Origin: DASXRC01 sp036506495
GTDB lineage: Bacteria; Actinomycetota; Actinomycetes; Mycobacteriales; Micromonosporaceae
DNA: 51,649 nucleotides
Assembly: GCA_036506495.1 (NCBI GenBank)
Contig: DASXRQ010000220.1
Span: 1-51,649 of the forward strand
Direction: 5' to 3'
Position 1 is the first letter of the stretch. Each line of letters starts with the position of its first letter. Of this stretch, positions 34,269 to 42,968 are shown one piece after another. A model generated the notes under the pieces. The model searched no databases and was not told the DNA's origin. It saw only the letters and a list, made by a program, of their open reading frames with translations. Position numbers and translations under genes: made by a program.

Positions 34269-34655
34269 GTGGCTCTGCAGGTAACCGCCATCATGATCGG
34301 AGTCGAGGACCTGGCCCGCTCCAAGAAGTTCTACGGCGAAGGCTTGGGGTGCGCGCTCGAGCAGGACTATCCCCACTTCGTGTCGTTCAACCTCGGCGAG
34401 GGTTCGTCGTCGCTGGCGCTCTACGCACGCGAGGCAGCGGCACAGGATGCCGGCGTCTCCTCGGAGGGATCGGGGTTCCGCGGCGTCTCATTCCACTACA
34501 TCGTCCCGACGAGGGAGGCCGTGGACGAGGTCATGGGCAAGGCCGTTGCGGCCGGTGGCGGCGTCGTCAAGGAAGCGGCGGGCGTTCAGTGGGGATACTC
34601 CGGGTACTTCAGCGACCCGGACGGTTACCTCTGGAAGGTGGCGTCATCCGCCTGA
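34269..34655 (+). CDS. VOC-family (glyoxalase/bleomycin-resistance-like) protein
   Basis: A 128-residue single-domain protein with two beta-alpha-beta-beta-beta units. It reads VTAIMIGVEDLARSKKFYGE, PHFVSFNLGEGSSSLALYAR, GVSFHYIVPTREAVDEVM and GYSGYFSDPDGYLWKVA. The terminal DPDGYLWEV-like motif is the family hallmark. GTG 34269 follows AAGGGAG. Possible roles are glyoxalase, antibiotic sequestering or lyase; nothing nearby decides. Confidence 0.87.
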   Translation: MALQVTAIMIGVEDLARSKKFYGEGLGCALEQDYPHFVSFNLGEGSSSLALYAREAAAQDAGVSSEGSGFRGVSFHYIVPTREAVDEVMGKAVAAGGGVVKEAAGVQWGYSGYFSDPDGYLWKVASSA

Positions 34656-34726
34656 CCGACACGAACACGGCCGGTGGCCGGCCGGGTCGAGGCCTGGCCG
34701 GCCACCGTGGTTGACTCCCGGGCCGA

Positions 34727-35173
34727 TCAGATCGGAGTGCCCCGGGGCGGCGTTCCGGCGGACCCGTAGGTGTCGCCGTAGTAGCCGCCGAGCTTGTCGC
34801 GGTACGCCTGGTCGGTGTGCGAGTCGGCGTCGTACTCCGGAGCCGCCTTGATCTGGTCCTTGCTCCGGTCCACGAAGACCCGACGCTCGTCGTGATCGAC
34901 CTGGTTGACCACACCGGCCGGCAGCATGACCTTCTTACCGAAGATCCACGGACCGGTGTCGACCACGAGGTAGCTGGCGTTGACGTCATGGTTGGCACTG
35001 TCGATCTTGCCAATGCTGCCGTCGGTCGCCTCCACCTTGTAGCCGACCAGGTCAGCGCCGGTCGCTCCCGCCTCGTCGCGGTACTGCCACGGATCGAACG
35101 CGCCACCTGGCGCGCCACCCGAGGCCGACCGGGGTGTGCCGTACTCGGTTGTCCGAGGGTCGAGCGGGTTCAT
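34727..35173 (-). CDS. PRC-barrel domain protein
   Basis: A 148-residue cytoplasmic protein. The PRC-barrel core reads LVGYKVEATDGSIGKIDSAN, SYLVVDTGPWIFGKKVMLPA and VFVDRSKDQIKAAPEYD. A Gly/Pro-rich, polar tail follows (GGYYGDTYGSAGTPPRG). The ATG at 35173 follows GAGGGAAGG; an in-frame TTG lies one codon upstream. Such proteins are abundant in Micromonosporaceae-like actinomycetes and often stress-related; the exact function is unknown. Confidence 0.88.
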   Translation of the reverse strand: MNPLDPRTTEYGTPRSASGGAPGGAFDPWQYRDEAGATGADLVGYKVEATDGSIGKIDSANHDVNASYLVVDTGPWIFGKKVMLPAGVVNQVDHDERRVFVDRSKDQIKAAPEYDADSHTDQAYRDKLGGYYGDTYGSAGTPPRGTPI

Positions 35174-35318
35174 CAAAACCTTCCCTCTCGTATCGACTGT
35201 TGTGCTCGGTCACTGCCCTCCTACCCGGCGCTTCTCCACCGCAACCCAGGCGGCTCCACCGATCGCACGAGTGGCACTTTCAACACGACGCCGGACGGTG
35301 TGGCCGAGCACTGGCGGG

Positions 35319-35843
35319 TCAACCCGTCGGCTCATCCGTTCTGCCATGGCGGTGGCGGTCGGCATGCGCCGAGGGCGGCGTCTCGTCGAACAGGAGCAGC
35401 CAGGCGACGTTTACGCCGAGGAACACCAGGGCCGTGAGCAGCACGGCCTCGACCCGCGCCGGCCGAGCCGAGATGCCGACGTCGGCGACGAGGCGCGGCG
35501 TGATCGCGATGATCGCGACCAGGACGTACAGGACGACGGCCGCCAGATAGCTGGCCAGGCCGAGCCAGGTGGGCGCCTGACCACGGACGAGGACGAGCAC
35601 GATGGCGCCGGCGACAGCGGCGATGGCGAACGAAATACGCCAGAGTTCTGAGCTCGCGGGGTCGACGAGAGCGAGGAGACCCATCAGCCCGGGCACCGAG
35701 AAGTGCAGCCCGACGCCGTACGCCCGGCGTCGATAGACCGAGAGTCGGCGCCACTCGGCGTGCCGAGTCTGGACAACGATGATCCAGAGGCCCAGCAGCG
35801 TGAAGCACACCGTCGAGAACGCGATATAGAAGTCGGTAAGCAT
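35319..35843 (-). CDS. Integral membrane protein of unknown function
   Basis: A 174-residue protein starting MLTDFYIAFSTVCFTLLGLW, with four to five hydrophobic segments (around LLGLWIIVV, FSVPGLMGLLALV, ISFAIAAVAGAIVLVLV, LGLASYLAAVVLYVLVAI, AVLLTALVFLGVNVAWLLLF). ATG 35843 is preferred to longer in-frame starts since the first hydrophobic segment then begins the protein, with GCGAGG upstream. No family motif is recognised. Confidence 0.75.
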   Translation of the reverse strand: MLTDFYIAFSTVCFTLLGLWIIVVQTRHAEWRRLSVYRRRAYGVGLHFSVPGLMGLLALVDPASSELWRISFAIAAVAGAIVLVLVRGQAPTWLGLASYLAAVVLYVLVAIIAITPRLVADVGISARPARVEAVLLTALVFLGVNVAWLLLFDETPPSAHADRHRHGRTDEPTG

Positions 35844-35993
35844 CCTCGCACCGCCCGTCCGCGACAGCATCGCTAACAGTATCGGTCCGCGGGCCGCCCG
35901 GGTGACGTGCGTCGCAGCCCCGGTGCGCATTAGTGCGCAGATGGCCGCCGGCCCGACACATAACGTTCCCGCACAAGCGAAAGGAGGCCAGCG

Positions 35994-36149
35994 ATGACGA
36001 GATCAAACAGAAGCGGCACGGCGGCCGCGTGGCTGCGCCGATGGGGACTGCTCGATGCCCCGGTGACCCGAGTGGTGCCGGAGCTGCGGGACTACCCGGC
36101 CGGGCCGCGAGGCAGATCAGACCATCGAACCAGGTCACCCGCGCGCTAG
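35994..36149 (+). CDS. Short frame (51 codons) with a perfect ribosome binding site
   Basis: ATG 35994 follows AAAGGAGG at ideal spacing. It encodes GTAAAWLRRWGLLDAPVTRV then VPELRDYPAGPRGRSD and stops at 36147-36149. The sequence up to DYPAGPRG looks like the start of a real soluble protein, after which the composition becomes Arg/Ser-rich. It may be a small protein or the head of a gene truncated by deletion. Between it and the DUF998 gene (36150-36301) I see nothing else. Confidence 0.35.
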   Translation: MTRSNRSGTAAAWLRRWGLLDAPVTRVVPELRDYPAGPRGRSDHRTRSPAR

Positions 36150-36301
36150 GGCGCGGGCGAGGGGCGAGGGTTCCATCCGGCGCACGAGCTGCCAGTCCAC
36201 ATCGGATAGTGAAACCCCGAGCCGGGCCAGGGTGCAAAACCCGGGGTCGTTCAGGGGCGGCACCGGATCCGGCCGGGCGCATCGCGAACCAGGCTGGCTG
36301 C

Positions 36302-36958
36302 ATGGTCACGTGGCGTGCGGCTCCGCACCCGGCCCACCTGCTCGCGCTCGTCGCCGTGGGCGGCATCGCGCTCGCCGTGGTGCTGGGCATTGCCGGGCAC
36401 CTCGAGCACCCACCGGGCCTCAACCCGGTCTCCTTGACGATCAGCGACTACGCGCTGTCGGACCGGGGCGGTCCGGTGGACGCCGCGATGCTCTGCCTCG
36501 CCCTCGGGTCGCTGGCCCTGCTCCTCGGCCTGCGCGACCTGCAGGCTCCGGTACGGGGCGTCGTCACCGGACTGCTGTCCGTCTGGGCGACCGGCCTCAT
36601 CTGTGCGGCCATTGTGCCCACCAACCCAGTGGACACGCCGCTCAGCCCAACCGGACAATTCCACCGGTACGCCTCGGTAGCGGCGTTCGTCGCATTGCCG
36701 GCCGCGGCCGTACTCCTGTCCCACCGGCTCGCCGCGGATGGACGGTGGCACGGGCTGTCCGCGTACCTTCGATGGCTCGCGGCGGTCTGCGGGCTCGGCC
36801 TGGTCGCCCTGCTCTACGTCGCCTTTCCCGGTGATCGCGTGATGATCGGAGTCGTGGAGCGGCTGCTGGTGGCCGCCGAGGTCGCCCTGATCGGGCTCCT
36901 CGCGGCGCAGCTCTGGCGGCTGGCCGGGCGGCTTCCCGCAGTGGGGTCGTCACTGTGA
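36302..36958 (+). CDS. DUF998 family membrane protein
   Basis: A 218-residue protein with six hydrophobic segments. It matches the DUF998 pattern: a first helix (LLALVAVGGIALAVVLGIAG), the motif NPVSLTISDYALSDRGGPVD, then AAMLCLALGSLALLLGLRDL, FHRYASVAAFVALPAAAVLL and VERLLVAAEVALIGLLAAQL. The start at 36302 places the first helix at the N-terminus; longer upstream starts give an Arg/Pro-rich extension. Function is unknown. Confidence 0.85.
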   Translation: MVTWRAAPHPAHLLALVAVGGIALAVVLGIAGHLEHPPGLNPVSLTISDYALSDRGGPVDAAMLCLALGSLALLLGLRDLQAPVRGVVTGLLSVWATGLICAAIVPTNPVDTPLSPTGQFHRYASVAAFVALPAAAVLLSHRLAADGRWHGLSAYLRWLAAVCGLGLVALLYVAFPGDRVMIGVVERLLVAAEVALIGLLAAQLWRLAGRLPAVGSSL

Positions 36959-37089
36959 GCGACGTCGCGTTCCTAACCGCATTTAGGGCACAAGCGGGCA
37001 CCAAAGCCGCGGCCAGCCATTCTGCCTGCAGCATCACACGGCATTGGAGATCCGTTTTCAGCAACTCACCAGCGACGCTGAGTAAGCTT

Positions 37090-37119
37090 CCGGGGTTGCC
37101 CACGCGAGGCAACCCCCGG
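37090..37119. terminator. Hairpin terminator after the DUF998 gene
   Basis: CCGGGGTTGCC and GGCAACCCCCGG form an 11-bp stem with one bulged C and a 7-base loop. It lies 131 bases after the DUF998 stop and 30 bases before the GGDEF gene start. Confidence 0.6.
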
Positions 37120-37148
37120 TACCAATCCCCCGGACGAAACGCACCAAG

Positions 37149-38576
37149 GTGGAAATAGACCAGCGCATCGTCGATTACGTCGCGGCCCGCCTCTCAACGG
37201 CGACGACCGCCGTTGACGCCTGCCGCACCGCGGTCAAGGCGCTGGGCGACCGTACGCCCGCGATGATCACCGTCTTGCTACACGTCCGCGATCAGCTGCG
37301 GCTCGTCGGGGCGACCGGGTCCTGGCAGGTGTACGCGGCGGTCCGTCCCGGCACAGGTGTGTCCTGGCGGGTGTTCGATGCCGGCAAGACCGAGGTCGTG
37401 ACCGCGGTCGACGCCGATCCTGACTACATCTCGCTCGGACCGTCGGTCGCGGTGGAGATCTGCACTCCGATCTTCGATGCCGCCGGACGCCCCATCGGCG
37501 TGTTCAATGTGGAGTGGCCGGAGCCGGTCGACGTCGACTGGTGGCGGGACGCCATCGAGGAGATCGCGAAACGGCTGGGCGTACGCATAGATCAGCTCAG
37601 TGGGACGCCGGGCGAGACGCGCAGCGACATGCTTCTCCGCCACGCCGCCGCGATGACCGGTGCGACGACCGAGCGCGAACTGCTCAGCCTCGCCCTCCAC
37701 GCCGCGCGTGAGGTAGCAGGGCTGGACTCGGCCGTCCTGGTAATGTCCACCTCGGCCGGTGCGCGGATCTGCTCCGCGACCGGCCCGGCCACGGACCTCG
37801 AGGCCCGGCTCCGCGAATGCCTCAGGGCGGAGGACGCGAACCTCGACCGGCTGCTGGCCCGCGCGCGCCGCCACGGCGCCTCCTACTCGATCGGCGATCC
37901 GGCGGAGTACGACCCGCACGGGCTCGAGGAGCTGACCGGCGCCGGCGTGCGAACGATGATCGCGATACCGATCGGCCCGGAGGTCACCGGCGGCGCACTG
38001 CTCGTCGTCGACGAGGCGGTGAGCCGCCCCGACCCGGCGACGGTCAACCAGCTCGGGCTGCTCGCCGCGCAGGCGTGGACCTGCCTCGACCGGCTGCGCA
38101 CGCTGGAACGGCTGCACGAGCGCGCGAGCTCCGACCCGCTGACCGGGCTGCGGCACCACGGTCCGTTCGGCGAGCGGCTGCTGGCGGCCACCCCCGGCCG
38201 GACGGCGCTGCTCGCGATCGATGTGGACGGGTTCAAGGCCGTCAACGACACGTACGGCCACCAGGCCGGTGACCGAGTGCTCGTCGATCTCGCGCGGGCG
38301 CTGGAGACCGCTCTGCGCAACGGCGACGAGCTGTACCGGATCGGAGGCGACGAGTTCGTCGCGGTGGTCGACGTGCAGCGGACCGACGAGGCGGTCAACA
38401 TCGCGGAGCGGCTCTCCGGCGCGGCACGCCGCACCGGCCGAACGATCAGCATCGGCGTGGCGATGCAGGGTGCGCGCGAATCGTCCGAGCTGACGCTGCG
38501 CCGCGCCGACGCGGCCCTGTACGAGGTCAAGCGTGAGGGGCGCAACGGCGTACGCCTGGCTGACCCGGTCGCCTGA
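37149..38576 (+). CDS. GAF-GAF-GGDEF diguanylate cyclase
   Basis: A 475-residue soluble enzyme that makes cyclic di-GMP from two GTP. A first GAF-like domain occupies about 30-155 (PSVAVEICTPIFDAAGRPIG, VFNVEWPEP). A second lies at about 160-310 (ERELLSLALHAAREVAGLDS, TMIAIPIGPEVTGGALLVVD). The GGDEF domain fills the rest. The active-site loop is intact (YRIGGDEFVAVV, about residue 399). The product-inhibition site RxxD (RNGD) stands five residues before it, so feedback control by c-di-GMP is expected. DVDGFKAVNDTYGHQAGD supplies the metal Asp. GTG 37149 is used. Its stop touches the convergent asd stop with no bases between. Confidence 0.93.
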   Translation: MEIDQRIVDYVAARLSTATTAVDACRTAVKALGDRTPAMITVLLHVRDQLRLVGATGSWQVYAAVRPGTGVSWRVFDAGKTEVVTAVDADPDYISLGPSVAVEICTPIFDAAGRPIGVFNVEWPEPVDVDWWRDAIEEIAKRLGVRIDQLSGTPGETRSDMLLRHAAAMTGATTERELLSLALHAAREVAGLDSAVLVMSTSAGARICSATGPATDLEARLRECLRAEDANLDRLLARARRHGASYSIGDPAEYDPHGLEELTGAGVRTMIAIPIGPEVTGGALLVVDEAVSRPDPATVNQLGLLAAQAWTCLDRLRTLERLHERASSDPLTGLRHHGPFGERLLAATPGRTALLAIDVDGFKAVNDTYGHQAGDRVLVDLARALETALRNGDELYRIGGDEFVAVVDVQRTDEAVNIAERLSGAARRTGRTISIGVAMQGARESSELTLRRADAALYEVKREGRNGVRLADPVA

Positions 38577-39644
38577 CTAGCGGGCAGCCGTGGTCAGCTC
38601 GGCAGCGAGCAGCTCGGCGATCTGAGCCGTGTTCAGCGCCGCGCCCTTGCGCAGGTTGTCGCCGGTCACGAACAGGTCCAGCGCGCGCGGGTCGTCCATG
38701 GACCGGCGGATCCGGCCCACCCAGCAGGGATCGGTGCCGACCGCGTCGATGGGCATCGGGAACTCGCCGGCGCTGGGGTCGTCGACGAGGATCACGCCGG
38801 GCGCGTGCCGGAGCACGTCGCGGGCGCCCCCGGCGTCCACCTCGGTGCCGAACACGGCGTGGACGGCGACCGAGTGCCCGGTCACCACCGGCACGCGCAC
38901 GCAGGTCGCCGAGACCTTCAGGTCCGGCAGACCGAGGATCTTGCGCGACTCGTTGCGCATCTTCAACTCCTCCGAGGACCAGCCGGCTTCCCGCATCGAG
39001 CCAGCCCATGGCACCACATTGAGCGCCAGCGGGGCCGGGAAGGGGCCGAGATCGTCGCCGATAGCCTGCCGCACGTTGCCCGGCCGCGACCCCAACATCC
39101 GGTCGCCGGCGATCTTCGTGAGCTGGTCATGCAGGGTGTCCACTCCGACCTGACCGGCGCCGGAGACAGCCTGGTACGAGGCGAGCACGAGTTCGCGCAG
39201 CACGTACTCGCGATGCAGCGGGGCGACCGCAACGATCATCGAGAGCGTGGTGCAGTTCGCGTTGGAGATGATCCCCTTGGGTCGGTTGCGCACCTGCTCC
39301 GGGTTGATCTCGGGTACGACGAGCGGCACATCCTTGTCCATGCGGAACGCGCCGGAGTTGTCGACCGCGACGGCGCCTCGCGACGCCGCAATCGGCGCCC
39401 ACTCCGCGGAGACCTCGTCGGGCACGTCGAACATCGCCACATCGACGCCGTCAAAGGACTCCGGTGTGAGCGCCTCGACCGTGAGCTGCTCACCGCGTAC
39501 GAGAACCTTGCGTCCCGCGGACCGGGGGGAGGCGATCAGACGGATCTCGCCCCAGACGTTCTTTCGCGAGGACAGCAGGTCGCACATCACCGTGCCGACG
39601 GCACCGGTCGCCCCGACCACGGCGAGGGTGGGCAGCTGTGGCAT
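38577..39644 (-). CDS. asd: Aspartate-semialdehyde dehydrogenase
   Basis: Reduces L-aspartyl 4-phosphate to aspartate semialdehyde, the branch point to lysine/diaminopimelate, threonine and methionine. The 355-residue length is normal. The N-terminal dinucleotide fold starts AVVGATGAVGTVMCDLL. The catalytic Cys is in ISNANCTTLSM, with ASYQAVSGAGQVGVD after it, and the catalytic His is in VPVVTGHSVAVHAVFG. It begins two bases after the lysC stop; its GGGGAGG ribosome binding site lies in the lysC end. Forms an operon with lysC. Confidence 0.97.
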   Translation of the reverse strand: MPQLPTLAVVGATGAVGTVMCDLLSSRKNVWGEIRLIASPRSAGRKVLVRGEQLTVEALTPESFDGVDVAMFDVPDEVSAEWAPIAASRGAVAVDNSGAFRMDKDVPLVVPEINPEQVRNRPKGIISNANCTTLSMIVAVAPLHREYVLRELVLASYQAVSGAGQVGVDTLHDQLTKIAGDRMLGSRPGNVRQAIGDDLGPFPAPLALNVVPWAGSMREAGWSSEELKMRNESRKILGLPDLKVSATCVRVPVVTGHSVAVHAVFGTEVDAGGARDVLRHAPGVILVDDPSAGEFPMPIDAVGTDPCWVGRIRRSMDDPRALDLFVTGDNLRKGAALNTAQIAELLAAELTTAAR

Positions 39645-39646
39645 TG

Positions 39647-40912
39647 TTACCTCCCCGTCCCGGCGTACACGACGGCGTGTTCCTCGCCGCCGAGGTCGAA
39701 CGCCCCATGCACCGCGCGCACGGCTGCGTCCAGGTCGGTGTCCCGGCAGACGACGGAGACCCGGATCTCGGACGTCGAGATCATCTCAATGTTCACGCCC
39801 GCGTCGCCGAGCGAGGCGAAGAATTTCGCCGCGACACCCGGGTGCGACCGCATACCGGCACCGACCAGCGAGACCTTACCGACATGGTCGTCGTAGAGCA
39901 GCCCCTTGAACCCGACCGATTCCTGAACCTTGCTGAGTGCGGCCATCGCCGTCGGACCGTCCGCCTTCGGAAGGGTGAACGAGATGTCGGTGCGGCCGGT
40001 GCCCTCCGTGGACACGTTCTGCACGATCATGTCAATGTTGATCTCGGCACCGGCCACTGTTTCGAAGATCCGCGCCGCCTCGCCGGGCTCGTCCGGTACG
40101 CCGACGATCGTGATCTTCGCCTCGCTGCGGTCGTGGGCGACGCCCGTGATCATTGCCTGCTCCACGGCAAGGTCCTCCATCGATCCTGTGACCATCGTGC
40201 CCGTCCTGCTCGAGTACGACGAGCGGACGTGGATCGGCACCCGGAACCGCCGCGCGTACTCGACGCACCGCAGCATCAGCACCTTCGCGCCGCACGCCGC
40301 CAGCTCCAGCATCTCCTCGTACGTGATCTGACCGATCTGGCGCGCAGTGGGGACGATACGCGGGTCAGCGGTAAATACCCCGTCGACGTCGGTGTAGATC
40401 TCGCACACGTCGGCGTTCAACGCGGCGGCGAGCGCCACGGCGGTGGTGTCCGAACCGCCCCGGCCCAGCGTGGTGATGTCCTTCGTGTCCTGCGCGACGC
40501 CCTGAAAGCCGGCCACGATCGCGATCGCGCCCTCGTCGAGCGCACCTTGCAGGCGCCCGGGTGTGACATCGATGATCCGGGCCCGGCCGTGCGTCGAGGT
40601 CGTCAGCACGCCGGCCTGCGATCCCGTGTACGAGCGGGCCTCGTAGCCCAAGTTGTGAATCGCCATCGCGAGCAGCGCCATCGAGATGCGCTCGCCGGCG
40701 GTCAGCAGCATGTCCAGCTCGCGCCCGGCCGGGAGCGGGCTGACCTGATGCGCCAGGTCCATCAGCTCGTCGGTCGTGTCTCCCATGGCCGAGACCACGA
40801 CGACGACGTCGTCGCCGGCCTTGCGGGCGGCCACGATCCGCTCCGCGACCCGCTTGATCCGCTCGGCGTCGGCGACGGAGGAGCCGCCGTACTTCTGCAC
40901 CACCAGTCCCAC
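39647..40912 (-). CDS. lysC: Aspartate kinase with ACT regulatory domains
   Basis: Catalyses the first step of the aspartate pathway. The 421-residue protein begins VGLVVQKYGGSSVADAERIK, the kinase signature, with VVVVSAMGDTTDELMDLA and LGRGGSDTTAVALAAALNAD downstream. Two ACT domains fill the last 160 residues (ITIVGVPDEPGEAARIFETV; VSLVGAGMRSHPGVAAKFFA). These bind lysine and/or threonine for feedback inhibition. GTG 40912 gives the usual length; GTG 40921, three codons earlier, is possible. As in other actinobacteria, an internal start making the separate ACT-only beta chain is possible but not demonstrable here. Confidence 0.97.
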   Translation of the reverse strand: MGLVVQKYGGSSVADAERIKRVAERIVAARKAGDDVVVVVSAMGDTTDELMDLAHQVSPLPAGRELDMLLTAGERISMALLAMAIHNLGYEARSYTGSQAGVLTTSTHGRARIIDVTPGRLQGALDEGAIAIVAGFQGVAQDTKDITTLGRGGSDTTAVALAAALNADVCEIYTDVDGVFTADPRIVPTARQIGQITYEEMLELAACGAKVLMLRCVEYARRFRVPIHVRSSYSSRTGTMVTGSMEDLAVEQAMITGVAHDRSEAKITIVGVPDEPGEAARIFETVAGAEINIDMIVQNVSTEGTGRTDISFTLPKADGPTAMAALSKVQESVGFKGLLYDDHVGKVSLVGAGMRSHPGVAAKFFASLGDAGVNIEMISTSEIRVSVVCRDTDLDAAVRAVHGAFDLGGEEHAVVYAGTGR

Positions 40913-41120
40913 GGCCGTCACTCCCTCCCGAACGCCCCGAACGTGCCGACGCCGCCGGTGTACAGCCGGCGGCGCATGAAAGACCACACCAGGGTACCGG
41001 CGCGCGTCGAGGCAGGAGACACGCGATCCCACGATCCGGCCCGGGTTCTGGTACGCCGGGGCGCGGGCGGCCGTGGCGTGGCGACATGATCGCTCGACGG
41101 TCGGCGCCGACAATGGGCTC

Positions 41121-41909
41121 GTGCGCTTGGATGCCGTCCATCGCCTCGCCGTCGTCGGCACGCTGGTGGCCGCCGGCGCGGCCGCGCTCGCCGCGTGCGG
41201 TTCACATCCGCCGCCCCCGGCGGTCACACCGTCCGGCAGCGAGGCATCCATCCCGACGCAGGCCGCGGGCGCCCGAGCCCAGCTCGCGGCGCGGGCGGCA
41301 GCCGCCCAGGATCGCCACATGCTCGCGTTGTACACCCTGACCGCGCCGGGTCAGCCACCGCGCACGGTTGCGGTGGTACGCGCGAACGATGACACCTGGC
41401 GCGTCGACGTTCCCGGTGGCGCGCTCGGCGGCGCCGTGGATGTCTCGGTGGTCGAGACCCGGGCGGGACTCTTCCAGTGCTCAACGCCTTCGCTTGAACA
41501 GCTGGTCACCGGCTCGTGCGTACGGGTAGCCGACCCGGGCGGCTCGATCGCGGCGGCATACGACCCGCGCGTGCAGCACCCGTTCACCGACTGGCTCGAC
41601 GTGTTGACCGACCCGCGGGTGGCGCTCGCCGTGTCGAACGTCGCGCCGCTCCGTGGCGTGTCGGGCGCCTGCTACACGGTCGATTCCACGTCGACCTCGC
41701 TGTCCGCTCCGCTCGACGTGGGCATCTACTGCTTCGCGGACGACGGCACGCTGACCGGGGCCAAGGTCTCGTTCGGCACGCTGACCCTCGCCGGCGCGCC
41801 GGGTGAAGGGCCGCCGACCGCCTCGTTGCCGGGGCCCGTCGTCGCGGGGGAGCCCCTGCCGACGGCGGCGCCACCGAGCCCGACCGCCTCCGCCGGGCTC
41901 GGCGGCTAG
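41121..41909 (+). CDS. Secreted lipoprotein of unknown function
   Basis: A 262-residue protein with a signal peptide and lipobox AALAAC (Cys near residue 24), a Pro/Ser linker, then a globular part. DTWRVDVPGGALGG, SCVRVADPGGSIAAAYDPRV and CYTVDSTSTSLSAPLDVGIY are the clearest blocks, with paired Cys residues in the second half. A Pro/Thr tail ends the protein. The GTG start at 41121 is chosen because the hydrophobic segment follows directly; no strong ribosome binding site is seen. Family not recognised. Confidence 0.75.
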   Translation: MRLDAVHRLAVVGTLVAAGAAALAACGSHPPPPAVTPSGSEASIPTQAAGARAQLAARAAAAQDRHMLALYTLTAPGQPPRTVAVVRANDDTWRVDVPGGALGGAVDVSVVETRAGLFQCSTPSLEQLVTGSCVRVADPGGSIAAAYDPRVQHPFTDWLDVLTDPRVALAVSNVAPLRGVSGACYTVDSTSTSLSAPLDVGIYCFADDGTLTGAKVSFGTLTLAGAPGEGPPTASLPGPVVAGEPLPTAAPPSPTASAGLGG

Positions 41910-41932
41910 TCCGCTGCCTCAGCGCCGGACCG

Positions 41933-42601
41933 TCAGCGCAGGAACGGCAGCGCTCGGACCAGCCGGGTCCGGCGCCACCAGGGCGCGAGGCTGAACCGGA
42001 GGCCGGCGCCCGTGGCAGCGATACCGATGATCACCAGGGCGTACACGAGGTGGTCATCGACGAACGGGTTCGCATCGATCGGCAGCGACGCCAGCCACAT
42101 GGCGAGCAGCAGCAGTGTCCCGGCGATGGCGGCGATCGTCACGCCGATGCCCAGAATGAGGGCGACACCGACCCCGGCCAGGCCGATCATGAAAAGCCAG
42201 TCCACCCAGTCGCGCCCTGCCAGCCGATGGAAAAAGTCCTTGAACGGTCCGTCGACCGCGGACAGGTATCCGGTCGTCGGCGACCCGCCCTCCAGCCAGG
42301 ACCGCGACTTCGGCGTGTTCCGGCCGAGCCCGAACAGCTTGTCCAGGAACGCCCACAGGAAGACGAAACCCAGCGCGAGGCGGGTCAGCGCCCAGATCAC
42401 CTGGCCGAAACCGCCGGGAAAATAGCCGGGACCCAGCCGCTGGGCCGCCTCCTTGGCCTCGGCGGCCCGGCGCTCCGCTCGGGTGATCGGGGAGATGCCG
42501 GCGGGGTCGCGGTCGTGCGCTGGCGTGTCGACCGGAGCACCCGCCGCCGTCTCCGCAGCCTCCGGCCGCGCGGGCTCCCCGGCAGAGGTCACGTCGCTCA
42601 T
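41933..42601 (-). CDS. DoxX-like membrane protein
   Basis: A 222-residue protein with a polar N-terminal stretch of about 60 residues, then four hydrophobic segments: VIWALTRLALGFVFLWAFLD, WLFMIGLAGVGVALILGIGV, TIAAIAGTLLLLAMWLASLP and VYALVIIGIAATGAGLRF. FLWAFLDKLFGLG and the helical pattern fit the DoxX/MauE group of small four-helix membrane proteins. The role is uncertain, possibly redox related. Confidence 0.8.
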   Translation of the reverse strand: MSDVTSAGEPARPEAAETAAGAPVDTPAHDRDPAGISPITRAERRAAEAKEAAQRLGPGYFPGGFGQVIWALTRLALGFVFLWAFLDKLFGLGRNTPKSRSWLEGGSPTTGYLSAVDGPFKDFFHRLAGRDWVDWLFMIGLAGVGVALILGIGVTIAAIAGTLLLLAMWLASLPIDANPFVDDHLVYALVIIGIAATGAGLRFSLAPWWRRTRLVRALPFLR

Positions 42602-42751
42602 CGCTCACTCCTCGGCTAGGACAATTCGGCCGATAGCGTCACGTTACGCGCAGCCCGTTCGGCCATTCGCAGGATCTTCAAAGTCGCGTGCGTCCCAGAG
42701 TGCGGACGCGACTTCCTGGGCGCCCTCCGATCACGTAGGGTGATCGACATC

Positions 42752-42796
42752 ATGTGGCAGGCGCTCCTCCTTCGCCGCCGCGACGAGGCCCTCTAG
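42752..42796 (+). CDS. leuL: Leucine leader peptide upstream of leuA
   Basis: A 14-codon frame, MWQALLLRRRDEAL, with three consecutive Leu codons (CTC CTC CTT) and a fourth Leu before TAG. AGGGTG lies upstream. It stands 172 bases before leuA, and its last codons form the 5' arm of a stable hairpin. Short leaders of the form LLL-RRR upstream of leuA are a known attenuation arrangement in streptomycetes and relatives. Confidence 0.75.
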   Translation: MWQALLLRRRDEAL

Positions 42797-42814
42797 GCTG
42801 GCACCTCGTCGCGG
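42778..42814 (+). promoter_or_regulatory. Attenuator hairpin of the leuA leader
   Basis: CCGCGACGAGG (42778-42788) pairs perfectly with CCTCGTCGCGG (42804-42814) around a 15-base loop that contains the leader stop codon. The 5' arm lies in the Arg-Arg-Asp-Glu-Ala codons just after the Leu run, so a ribosome stalled for leucyl-tRNA would affect folding. Confidence 0.65.
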
Positions 42815-42968
42815 TGTTGCCGCGCTGCCTTCCCGCACTCATGACATGCCACGGGATCGCGTAGGCCGCCGGTCATTTTCTCCTCGGAACGCGCCGGGAC
42901 GACACCGTCGTCTGCCCGGGTCGCACGACCTGCGCCTCGCCGCACGACCTGAAGGAGCCTTCCCCCAC

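Noticed and set aside
42602..42968. T-box or other riboswitch upstream of leuA
   Set aside because: No T-box sequence or specifier stem; the Leu-codon leader and adjacent hairpin explain the region better.
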